DNA of 5,163 nucleotides, taken from assembly GCA_024276395.1 (NCBI GenBank), contig JAJRXH010000689.1, positions 1 through 5,163 of the forward strand, in the 5' to 3' direction. The notes beneath the pieces were generated by a model. The model was not told the origin of the DNA. It ran no database searches and saw only the letters and a program-made list of their open reading frames with translations. Source of the stretch: an archaeon. GTDB taxonomy: Archaea > Asgardarchaeota > Heimdallarchaeia > Hodarchaeales > S146-22. Position numbers and translations under genes: made by a program. How positions within the stretch are numbered: position 1 is the stretch's first letter; every line of letters begins with the position of its first letter. This document shows positions 1 to 4,693 of this stretch, piece by piece.

Positions 1-2
1 GG

Positions 3-191
3 AGGATAATAGAGACAAAATCCGTGATAACAAAAGGTGGTACTGATCTGATCACGATAACCTTCACAATTACCCGTGAAGGTTTTTACACGCAAGCACG
101 AGTCTTGATCAAAGCTTATGATGTCTACAAGCTAACATTAGGTGCGAGGGTGGTCATCATCGTATTCCATTTGGATGTACGTGGGCGGTGA
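3..191 (+). CDS. Possible C-terminal end of an upstream gene (partial, unrecognised)
   Basis: A reading frame is open from the left edge to a TGA at 189-191, giving 62 codons without a start, so it would be the 3' end of a gene beginning outside the window. The peptide (starting RIIETKSV, containing TITREGFYTQARVLIKAYDVYKL, ending HLDVRGR) alternates hydrophobic and polar residues like a beta-rich domain and lacks low-complexity noise, but I recognise no family. A pyrimidine tract at 245-262 lies 54 bases after the stop and could be its terminator. A competing reading is a shorter frame, positions 2-46 (ending RDNKRWY then TGA), followed by a hairpin plus T5 at 61-87. The two readings exclude each other. 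A run of 62 open codons can also arise by chance, so confidence is low. Confidence 0.3.
   Translation, partial: RIIETKSVITKGGTDLITITFTITREGFYTQARVLIKAYDVYKLTLGARVVIIVFHLDVRGR
61..87 (+). terminator. Hairpin followed by T5, terminator-like
   Basis: CCTTCAC at 61-67 pairs perfectly with GTGAAGG at 76-82 across an 8-base loop, and five T follow at 83-87. This has the shape of an intrinsic terminator for a gene that would stop at 44-46. It lies inside the alternative open frame 3-191, so at most one of the two is right. CGTGA-type words are so common here that a chance hairpin is possible. Confidence 0.25.
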
Positions 192-244
192 AAATGGTGG
201 CGGGTCTGTCAGTCCGTTTTAGTTAATTGTCTCGCAAGTTTTAC

Positions 245-262
245 TTCTCTTTTCTTTTTTTC
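245..262 (+). terminator. Pyrimidine/T-rich terminator-like tract
   Basis: The tract TTCTCTTTTCTTTTTTTC contains T4 and T7 runs. There is no strong preceding hairpin. Archaeal transcription commonly ends at such U-rich tracts on the non-template strand. Similar tracts follow guaB and the MFS gene, which supports reading this one as the end of a + strand unit entering from the left. Confidence 0.35.
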
Positions 263-345
263 TAATTAGTTATACAGATACAACAGATTCTTCTAACGAA
301 AAAAGAGTCATGATGAAGAATTGTGTCGAAACAAAAGATTATTGC

Positions 346-355
346 TATTTAAATA
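346..355 (+). promoter_or_regulatory. TATA-box-like AT palindrome
   Basis: TATTTAAATA is the best archaeal TATA-like element upstream of guaB. With the usual 24-26 base spacing, transcription would start near 375-380, leaving a leader of more than 600 bases before guaB. No clear purine-rich BRE abuts it, and it is symmetric, so direction cannot be read. A weaker TTTAAA at 845-850 would give a leader of about 125 bases and is an alternative. Confidence 0.25.
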
Positions 356-397
356 ACTTTTAACTGATCTTCACGTGTTTCTCCATTTTTGCGTGGC

Positions 398-412
398 TTT
401 CGTGTCACGAAA
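398..412. promoter_or_regulatory. Palindrome TTTCGTG-T-CACGAAA, possible operator
   Basis: Seven bases on each side of a central T are perfectly complementary, the form expected of a site for a dimeric DNA-binding protein. Its core CGTG-N-CACG recurs at 2587-2595, 2824-2832 and 3027-3035, all outside genes. The 13-mer CGTGTCACGAAAT at 401-413 is repeated exactly at 2587-2599. It lies just downstream of the TATA-like element at 346-355. A regulatory role is inferred. Confidence 0.35.
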
Positions 413-527
413 TGAGACATCTCTCAACTTAAATCCTTTAAGAAAATAATAGGGAATATCTAAAGGGTCAACCGGCAGTAACTCAAAAAATCTATCTACT
501 TTAGAAGAGAGAATAACTCTAAAAAAA

Positions 528-571
528 CCGTGAATGAGCAAATGTTCGAATCAATGACTCATTCGTGACGG
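528..571 (+). other. Bulged RNA-type hairpin in guaB upstream region
   Basis: CCGT (528-531) plus GAATGAG (532-538) can pair with CTCATTC (558-564) and ACGG (568-571), giving 11 base pairs with a 3-base bulge (GTG, 565-567) and a 19-base loop. The bulge and large loop look more like folded RNA than a DNA operator. No known riboswitch family was recognised. Confidence 0.3.
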
Positions 572-701
572 TGTTCTCCTCATCCCAAGAACAAGAAAGA
601 GAAAAAATGGAAAAAATCGTCTCAAGACACGCTGTTCCAATAGACGGAGAGGATGTAACTATTAATGATGTGCCATAAAATGAACGCAAAATAGCAAGAG
701 A

Positions 702-802
702 ACGAAGAATTCAGTCTTTCATCTACCTCAACATCATGAACGTCACGAACAAGAGATATGAGGGAGAACACGGAAATGGTACTTGCAACCTGAATTCTTC
801 GT
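702..802. repeat. 13-bp perfect inverted repeat, 75-base spacer
   Basis: ACGAAGAATTCAG at 702-714 is the exact reverse complement of CTGAATTCTTCGT at 790-802. In RNA this would close a 75-base loop about 200 bases upstream of the guaB start; in DNA it could be two operator half-sites or the ends of a small mobile remnant. No transposase or target duplication is visible, so a structural role in the leader is the simpler reading. Confidence 0.5.
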
Positions 803-1001
803 GCCATTAGCCAATGATGATGCTAACAACACGATGCAAGCGCATTTAAAGCCTCGACGCTGCTGCCTTATTGGGGTGAACTCAGAACCTAAAGATGTTC
901 ATCCACTCTTGATGAAAAGAAGAGTCATGGCTAAAAAAGCAATCATTCAAAAAAAGGAAAGACTCATGAAGGAAAACTGCAAGGCGAGTGAGAAGAAGTG
1001 A
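783..1001 (+). CDS. Doubtful small ORF overlapping the guaB start (72 aa from TTG)
   Basis: The frame is open from 762 and ends at TGA 999-1001, sharing the bases GTGA with the guaB start, an arrangement typical of translationally coupled genes. Possible starts are TTG 783, GTG 801, ATG 834 and ATG 912; none has a clear Shine-Dalgarno. The C-terminal half is very basic (MKRRVMAKKAIIQKKERL) and I recognise no family. The lysine/glutamate-rich end may simply be the purine-rich bases before guaB read in another frame. The TTG start falls beside the 3' arm of the inverted repeat at 790-802, another reason to doubt it. Confidence 0.2.
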   Translation: MQPEFFVPLANDDANNTMQAHLKPRRCCLIGVNSEPKDVHPLLMKRRVMAKKAIIQKKERLMKENCKASEKK

Positions 1002-2443
1002 AAGCCATCCGAGAAGGGTTAACATTTGACGACGTGTTACTCGTGCCCAAGAAAACAAGCGTTAAATCAAGAAAAATAGTGAGTACTAAAACTAATCTCA
1101 CCAAAAACATCGAACTTAACATTCCCATCATTAGTGCTAACATGGATACCGTGACTGAATCAGCCATGGCCATCAAGATGGCCTTGCTAGGTGGAATTGG
1201 TATCATTCACCGTTTCATGTCAATAGAACGACAAGTAGCTGAGGTAGAAAAAGTCAAGCGCTTCCAAAATTGGATCATTGAAGATCCTTACACGACTAAC
1301 GTGAACTACACCGTTAGGGATTGCCAGGAATACATGAAAAAGAAAGGAGTGAGTGGTCTACTCGTGATCGATGACAATAACACGGTCATTGGCATCGTCA
1401 CCAACCGAGACGTGCGCTTCGAGACTAATCTCGATCTCAAGGTCAAGGACGTGATGACACCACGAGAAAAACTCATAACAGCTCCAGAAACCATCACGCC
1501 AGAAGAAGCAAAACAGTTATTGCAAAAACATCGTATTGAAAAACTTCCCATCGTGAATGAAAGAGGACAAATCAAGGGTCTCATCACCGCTCGAGACCTC
1601 ATCATCCATGAATCATATCCCGAGGCCACTCGTGACAACAAGGGAAAACTTCGCGTTGGTGCAGCTATCGGCGTGAAACGCGGTTATCTCAAGAGAGCTG
1701 AGGCCTTGATCAATGCTCAATGTGACGTGCTCGTCCTTGACATTGCTCATGGCCATGCCACGTATGCCATTGACGTGATTAAAGATTTGAAAAAGCACTT
1801 TCCAGAGGTTGAACTGATTGCCGGTAACGTGGCCACGAAAGAAGGAACGGAAGATCTCATTAGTGCAGGAGCTGATTGCGTGAAAGTAGGTGTTGGCCCA
1901 GGTGCCACGTGCAGCACGAGAATCATCACGGGAAGTGGCGTGCCACAGCTCACAGCCATAATGGATTGCGCCGAAGCAGCACGAGAATATGGTATCCCCA
2001 TCATCGCCGATGGTGGCATTCGCAATTCTGGGGATATCGTTAAAGCTCTTGCTGCTGGAGCTCAGACCGTGATGATCGGATCCTTGTTGGCAGGCACCGA
2101 AGAAAGTCCTGGAATTTCCGTGGTGAGAAAGGGAACCAAGTACAAGGTCGTGCGTGGAATGGCAAGTTTCACTGCAAATCTCGATAAAATTCGCATTGAG
2201 AGTAACGCAGAGGCAATTGACGAAACACTCGTGCAAGAAATCACCCCAGAAGGCGTGGAAGCATTAGTTCCCTACAAGGGAACCACGGAGGAAGTCATAA
2301 AGAAACTCGTTGGTGGTCTAAGAAGCGGTATTAGTTATTGTGGGGCATCAAGCATTCCAGAGATGCAGAAAAATGCCGAATTCATTAGGATTACCCTCGC
2401 TGGAATTAGGGAATCACAGCCGCATGATGTACAACCCACGTGA
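998..2443 (+). CDS. guaB: IMP dehydrogenase / GMP reductase family protein with two CBS domains
   Basis: This is a full-length, 481-residue, cytosolic TIM-barrel enzyme of the IMPDH/GMP reductase family, which normally oxidises IMP to XMP with NAD in guanine nucleotide synthesis. The GTG start is fixed: an in-frame TGA lies at 989-991, and MKAIREGLTFDDVLLVP is the usual family N-terminus. The barrel starts at 1-90 (SANMDTVTES at 46-55). CBS1 spans about 93-147 and CBS2 about 148-206, where adenine nucleotides often bind to regulate activity. The barrel then resumes: D248 in LDIAHGH, the catalytic loop GPGATCSTR with nucleophile C305, T307 and R308, phosphate-binding DGGIR (338-342) and GS (361-362), then RGMAS (386-390) and PEGVEALVPYKG (417-428). 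The Arg-Tyr pair of the IMPDH flap is missing, and GPGATC replaces the usual GPGSIC. These traits resemble GuaB1-type GMP reductases, so family membership is certain but the reaction is not. No purine genes adjoin it. Confidence 0.96.
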   Translation: MKAIREGLTFDDVLLVPKKTSVKSRKIVSTKTNLTKNIELNIPIISANMDTVTESAMAIKMALLGGIGIIHRFMSIERQVAEVEKVKRFQNWIIEDPYTTNVNYTVRDCQEYMKKKGVSGLLVIDDNNTVIGIVTNRDVRFETNLDLKVKDVMTPREKLITAPETITPEEAKQLLQKHRIEKLPIVNERGQIKGLITARDLIIHESYPEATRDNKGKLRVGAAIGVKRGYLKRAEALINAQCDVLVLDIAHGHATYAIDVIKDLKKHFPEVELIAGNVATKEGTEDLISAGADCVKVGVGPGATCSTRIITGSGVPQLTAIMDCAEAAREYGIPIIADGGIRNSGDIVKALAAGAQTVMIGSLLAGTEESPGISVVRKGTKYKVVRGMASFTANLDKIRIESNAEAIDETLVQEITPEGVEALVPYKGTTEEVIKKLVGGLRSGISYCGASSIPEMQKNAEFIRITLAGIRESQPHDVQPT

Positions 2444-2481
2444 AATGAAAAATGCCGTTATTCAAACACTGAATAGGAAAC

Positions 2482-2537
2482 TACTTGTTTTTTTTCACCA
2501 TTACTTTTAACAAGTAAAAACATGCTTCCTCTTTTTT
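2482..2537 (+). terminator. guaB terminator region: 8-bp stem plus T8 and T6
   Basis: TACTTGTT (2482-2489) pairs perfectly with AACAAGTA (2509-2516). A T8 run at 2488-2495 sits at the top of the 5' arm, and T6 follows at 2532-2537. The position, 39 bases after the guaB stop, and the poly-T runs fit archaeal U-tract termination; the stem may be incidental. Confidence 0.5.
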
Positions 2538-2586
2538 AACTTCAACATCACACAACCAAATAAAGACTATTTTCCGCTTAAATCAG

Positions 2587-2595
2587 CGTGTCACG
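2587..2595. promoter_or_regulatory. CGTG-T-CACG palindrome, copy 2
   Basis: Same core as at 401-409, with the identical extension AAAT on its right. It lies between the guaB terminator and the structured segment, about 590 bases before the MFS start. Operator function is inferred only from symmetry and recurrence. Confidence 0.3.
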
Positions 2596-2719
2596 AAATT
2601 TAATTGAAATTACAAGAGCACGATACCATGGATTTCACTTGCGGCCCTCTTCTTCCGAACTGTTACTTTCTTAACGCATGATGATGAATTCAGTCTTGAT
2701 TGAGGTTCTCCATGATGAA

Positions 2720-2751
2720 GGTTTTTCAAGTTCCACGAAAAAACCAACTTG
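2720..2751. other. Interleaved complementary segments (mutually exclusive hairpins)
   Basis: GGTTTTT (2720-2726) complements AAAAACC (2739-2745), and the directly adjoining CAAGTT (2727-2732) complements AACTTG (2746-2751). The order A-B-A'-B' is that of a pseudoknot, but with no bases to bridge the stems both are unlikely to form together, so they would compete. Read on the minus strand, the A6 run (2738-2743) becomes T6 and could end a minus-strand RNA. Confidence 0.3.
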
Positions 2752-2760
2752 GTGACAGTT

Positions 2761-2832
2761 CGTGGTGCTGCAGGCAATCTCCACAACCGTTGTGAGGCCA
2801 ACATGCCCATGTAGTGGAGATTCCGTGCCACG
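2761..2832. ncRNA. Candidate structured RNA: 16-bp interrupted hairpin
   Basis: CGTGG (2761-2765) pairs with CCACG (2828-2832). An internal loop follows, then GG (2773-2774) with CC (2823-2824), one bulged C, and AATCTCCAC (2776-2784) with GTGGAGATT (2814-2822). The 29-base apical part can fold further (for example GTTG 2789-2792 with CAAC 2799-2802, or ACAT 2801-2804 with ATGT 2809-2812). The segment is richer in GC than the flanking spacers, as expected of structured RNA in an AT-leaning genome. It matches no RNA family I recognise (not SRP RNA, RNase P RNA or tRNA). The strand is undecided: T5 at 2858-2862 follows on the plus strand, and T6 opposite 2738-2743 follows on the minus strand. 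Confidence 0.35.
2824..2832. promoter_or_regulatory. CGTG-C-CACG palindrome, copy 3
   Basis: This copy forms part of the 3' arm of the 2761-2832 hairpin, so it could reflect RNA pairing rather than a protein site. It lies about 350 bases before the MFS start. Confidence 0.25.
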
Positions 2833-3026
2833 TCACATTCAGCACTAAACCTGCTTATTTTTGTTCTGCGTTCGGAAAGAACTGTCACTGGTTCTCGTGC
2901 TGATTTTTGTCTCGTTGATGCCCAGCAGCACCGATCGACGGACGCTGAATGAAATGCTGAAGTGACGTGCCTTCCAACATGCTTACTTCCTTCATGGTTA
3001 GTGTTAATTCCATCACCATCATTTAC

Positions 3027-3035
3027 CGTGACACG
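3027..3035. promoter_or_regulatory. CGTG-A-CACG palindrome, copy 4
   Basis: This is the copy nearest to a gene, about 150 bases before the MFS start and about 100 bases before the possible TATA element at 3138-3144. It is the best candidate of the four for an operator or activator site of the transporter; this is inferred. Confidence 0.3.
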
Positions 3036-3137
3036 ACAATTCAAGTTAAAACAACGTTCTTACTTCAAGTTTGTCAAAAAAATCAGAGTGCCTGTAAAAA
3101 TAAGGGGGAAATGACAGGTAAACACCAGAAATCAAGA

Positions 3138-3144
3138 TTAAAAA
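3138..3144 (+). promoter_or_regulatory. Weak TATA-like element before the MFS gene
   Basis: TTAAAAA at 3138-3144 would place a transcription start near 3167, leaving a leader of roughly 18 bases. That leader would contain GAGATGTGAATC (3170-3181), a loose match to the archaeal GGTGATC-type Shine-Dalgarno just before ATG 3185. The element is weak and was found by position. Confidence 0.25.
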
Positions 3145-3184
3145 TGAGAACATCCGCGTGGAAGGAAGAGAGATGTGAATCAAA

Positions 3185-3592
3185 ATGACTCAAGGAAAAG
3201 AAAAAGGTTACTGGACGCTAATTATAGCTTACGTGATGAGTTCCTTAAACATCACGGCTCTCCTCGTCCCAATGATAATGATTTACTGGTTACAATCGGG
3301 GTTATCTTTTGGCGATGTGTTGCTCCTCCAAGGTATCTTCTCCTTGGTGATTCTAACGGCAGAAATACCAACTGGGGCAATGAGTGACAGTTGGCTGGGA
3401 AGGAAATGGACTGAAGTCTTGGCAGCGACGTTATTGTCAACTGGCTTCATCATCTATGCACTAGGAAACAATTTCGCTCAATTTGCCCTTGCTGAAACAT
3501 TACTTGGTCTAGGGGTAGCTGCCAAATCTGGAAACACTGATGCACTATTATATGATGGACTTACCGAAAAAAAAATGCTTCGACTTATTTAA
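3185..3592 (+). CDS. MFS transporter, N-terminal fragment (135 aa as read)
   Basis: ATG 3185 is chosen because MTQGKEKGYWTLIIAYV gives a short basic N-terminus leading straight into helix 1, and GAGATGTGA lies just upstream. Helices fall at about 9-34, 41-63, 75-94 and 97-115; the loop between helices 2 and 3 carries motif A (G64, D68, G72, R73, K74), the conformational gating motif of the superfamily. The last residues MLRLI (131-135) are frameshift product. Four helices alone would not transport. Confidence 0.85.
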   Translation: MTQGKEKGYWTLIIAYVMSSLNITALLVPMIMIYWLQSGLSFGDVLLLQGIFSLVILTAEIPTGAMSDSWLGRKWTEVLAATLLSTGFIIYALGNNFAQFALAETLLGLGVAAKSGNTDALLYDGLTEKKMLRLI

Positions 3593-4406
3593 TCGCATCG
3601 TAAGCTTGACGGCCACATTAACTTTCATTAGTGGCTCCATTGCTACCATTGTTGGTGGTTTAATGGCATCCTTGTATTTACGACTACCTTTCATCACTTT
3701 AGCAAGCATTGAGGTAATCATTGGGCTATATATGATCTTTATGGTCAAGGAACCTGAACGACATCGTGCGACCACGATGCGTCACGCCACCATAAAAGCA
3801 TCACGATCAATGCTAACAAAACCGCTACTAGCGACGTTGATGCTGTACACGATCTCAGTAGGCGTGCTTTCACGGATAATTTTCTGGAGCTATCAGCCAA
3901 TGCTCTTGGTCGTAGGAAATTTCGGCCCCATGGAAATGGGAGTAGTCTTTGCCAGCATTAACGTGGTAGCTGCAGCTGGATCCTTCGTGATGTATCGAGC
4001 TTTTCATAGATTACGGAATTGTTGGATGATTGAATCCTTCCTGCTCGTTAATACCGTGCTAACGTTTTCGTTATGGATAGCAAGTGATCTATTCTCATTG
4101 CTAATTACCATTTATGGCTTTCAGATTGTAAGAGGGATGTCACGACCATACGTGACGACATTGATGCAGGAACAACTAAGCAGTGAAGAACGCAGCACTT
4201 TTGTTTCAATCGATTCATTCAAGAATGGCGTGTTATTCTTTGTCATCAGCGTGTTCTTGAGAAACGCTTCGGTCATTTTTACCTTGAAATTCACGTTACT
4301 TGCCTACATCGCGTTAATCATCTTGACAGCGTGCTCCTTGCTAATCACTTCATCAAGAATGAACCTTTCATCACGCCAGAATTCCATATCATCCCGTGAT
4401 TTTTAA
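3540..4406 (+). CDS. MFS transporter, C-terminal fragment
   Basis: The formal ORF begins at ATG 3540, but its first 12 residues (MHYYMMDLPKKK) are the out-of-frame reading of the N-terminal fragment; the native sequence begins at CFDLFNRIVSL (about 3576). It carries the remaining eight helices, at ORF residues about 21-46, 50-68, 94-116, 131-151, 163-181, 183-200, 225-243 and 248-270. The central loop VKEPERHRATTMRHATIKASR separates the two six-helix bundles. It ends with a Ser/Arg-rich tail. No ribosome-binding site is visible for independent translation from 3540. Confidence 0.85.
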   Translation: MHYYMMDLPKKKCFDLFNRIVSLTATLTFISGSIATIVGGLMASLYLRLPFITLASIEVIIGLYMIFMVKEPERHRATTMRHATIKASRSMLTKPLLATLMLYTISVGVLSRIIFWSYQPMLLVVGNFGPMEMGVVFASINVVAAAGSFVMYRAFHRLRNCWMIESFLLVNTVLTFSLWIASDLFSLLITIYGFQIVRGMSRPYVTTLMQEQLSSEERSTFVSIDSFKNGVLFFVISVFLRNASVIFTLKFTLLAYIALIILTACSLLITSSRMNLSSRQNSISSRDF

Positions 4407-4437
4407 TCCGTGATGAAAAAAATCCTAGACACCTTCA

Positions 4438-4452
4438 TTTTCCTTTTTCTTT
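4438..4452 (+). terminator. T-rich terminator-like tract after the MFS gene
   Basis: TTTTCCTTTTTCTTT lies 32 bases after the MFS stop and has no GC-rich stem before it, as expected of archaeal U-tract termination. Confidence 0.45.
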
Positions 4453-4581
4453 CATCTATCAGAGGACCGGATATCTCACGACCGACATTCTGGAAAACCC
4501 TCGTCAACAAGCACGAAGCAGTCCTATTTTTCTCTAATGTTCTCAGAATGAAACAATGAATTCTATCATCTTGACCAAGCA

Positions 4582-4617
4582 ATGGACCGATCTTCTTTCA
4601 TCATCACGATGGTCCAT
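4582..4617. other. Hairpin upstream of the EamA gene
   Basis: ATGGACC (4582-4588) pairs perfectly with GGTCCAT (4611-4617), extended by one G-T pair, with a loop of about 20 bases. It lies 77 bases before the chosen start of the next gene and may be a leader hairpin or an operator. The remaining spacer from 4407 shows nothing else recognisable and no clear TATA box. Confidence 0.3.
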
Positions 4618-4677
4618 CATGGCCTCATCAATAACTCAAATAAGCCGTGCCCTAAATCGTCTGACAGAAGCCCAATA

Positions 4678-4687
4678 AGGGATGATT
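4678..4687 (+). promoter_or_regulatory. Shine-Dalgarno-like site that favours ATG 4694
   Basis: AGGGATGATT resembles the archaeal anti-16S consensus GGAGGTGATC and ends six bases before ATG 4694. It overlaps the alternative in-frame ATG at 4682, which would therefore have no spaced site. An in-frame TAA at 4676-4678 rules out any start further upstream. Confidence 0.35.
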
Positions 4688-4693
4688 CTTGTC

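Larger units (their letters stand above)
192..997. other. Long non-coding stretch upstream of guaB
   Basis: No convincing gene is visible in these 806 bases. It holds, in order: the T-rich tract at 245-262; an AT-rich palindrome at 346-355; the odd palindrome TTTCGTG-T-CACGAAA at 398-412; small hairpins TGAGA/TCTCA (413-426) and CTTAAA/TTTAAG (428-442); a bulged hairpin at 528-571; a 24-codon-scale ORF at 607-678; the 13-bp inverted repeat at 702-802; and the doubtful ORF 783-1001. It could be a very long guaB leader, an intergenic region holding an undescribed small RNA, or the remains of a decayed gene. No tRNA or rRNA pattern was found in it. Confidence 0.6.
2444..3184. other. Non-coding region between guaB and the MFS gene
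   Basis: No gene in these 741 bases is convincing. A minus-strand frame at 2610-3044 starts with TTG, is unusually rich in Cys, Trp and Arg, and has no recognisable domain; a plus-strand frame at 2967-3188 overlaps the MFS start by ATGA. The region holds the guaB terminator, palindromes at 2587, 2824 and 3027, and the hairpin-dense, GC-richer segment at about 2720-2960. It is either regulatory DNA with an undescribed structured RNA, or a decayed gene or mobile element too degraded to name. Confidence 0.55.
3185..4406 (+). pseudogene. MFS transporter gene split by a +1 frameshift in an A9 run
   Basis: Joining the two frames at the A run 3567-3575 gives a 406-residue protein, the normal size of a 12-helix major facilitator superfamily transporter in the cytoplasmic membrane. 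Landmarks in joined numbering: helices from residue 9; MFS motif A GAMSDSWLGRK at 64-74 between helices 2 and 3; NTDALLYDGL at 117-126 after helix 4, as in drug-exporter-like MFS proteins; a basic central loop near 187-210; and QEQLSSEERSTFVSI near 328-342, which corresponds to the NrhipSeyRATvlS-type segment of this subfamily. As read, frame 1 stops at TAA 3590-3592, five codons after the A run. Removing one A (A9 to A8) restores E-K-K-C-F-D and an open frame to TAA 4404. There are no other lesions, so this is a recent mutation, a homopolymer sequencing error, or slippage-dependent expression. The substrate is unknown; family-level export of drugs or metabolites is only a guess. Confidence 0.88.

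Noticed and set aside
311..367. Possible C/D-box RNA (ATGATGA at 311-317, CTGA at 364-367)
   Set aside because: The spacing is about right but there are no internal C'/D' boxes, and the terminal stem is only AAGA/TCTT with unpaired bases; ATGATGA is common in AT-rich spacers.
541..556. tRNA T-arm-like GTTCGAATC
   Set aside because: No matching acceptor, D-arm or anticodon arm can be placed around it.
607..678. 23-codon ORF starting MEKIVSRHAVPIDGEDV
   Set aside because: The peptide looks protein-like and the frame is open back to 538, but it is very short, has no clear ribosome-binding site and no recognised family; it could be a remnant of a decayed gene.
622..807. 61-codon minus-strand frame across the inverted repeat
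   Set aside because: Low-complexity mix of Ser, Val and Ile without domain or Shine-Dalgarno; it spans both arms of the 13-bp repeat, so its openness is likely incidental.
1829..1838. 10-bp palindrome CGTGGCCACG inside guaB
   Set aside because: It encodes conserved residues (N-V-A-T) of the barrel and has an even spacing unlike the CGTG-N-CACG sites; best explained by the general CGTG/CACG bias.
707..2697. 12-base direct repeat GAATTCAGTCTT at 707-718 and 2686-2697
   Set aside because: About one 12-base match is expected by chance in a window of this length.
2610..3044. 144-codon minus-strand frame opposite the guaB-MFS spacer
   Set aside because: It starts with TTG, is rich in Cys, Trp, Arg and Ser without any recognisable domain or hydrophobic pattern, and has no visible ribosome-binding site; it covers the hairpin-dense segment, which explains its odd composition better. 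It might be a decayed gene, but I cannot support that.
2967..3188. 73-codon frame overlapping the MFS start by ATGA
   Set aside because: GTG start without a ribosome-binding site, no recognisable domain; the overlap is noted as a finding but the frame is not supported as a gene.
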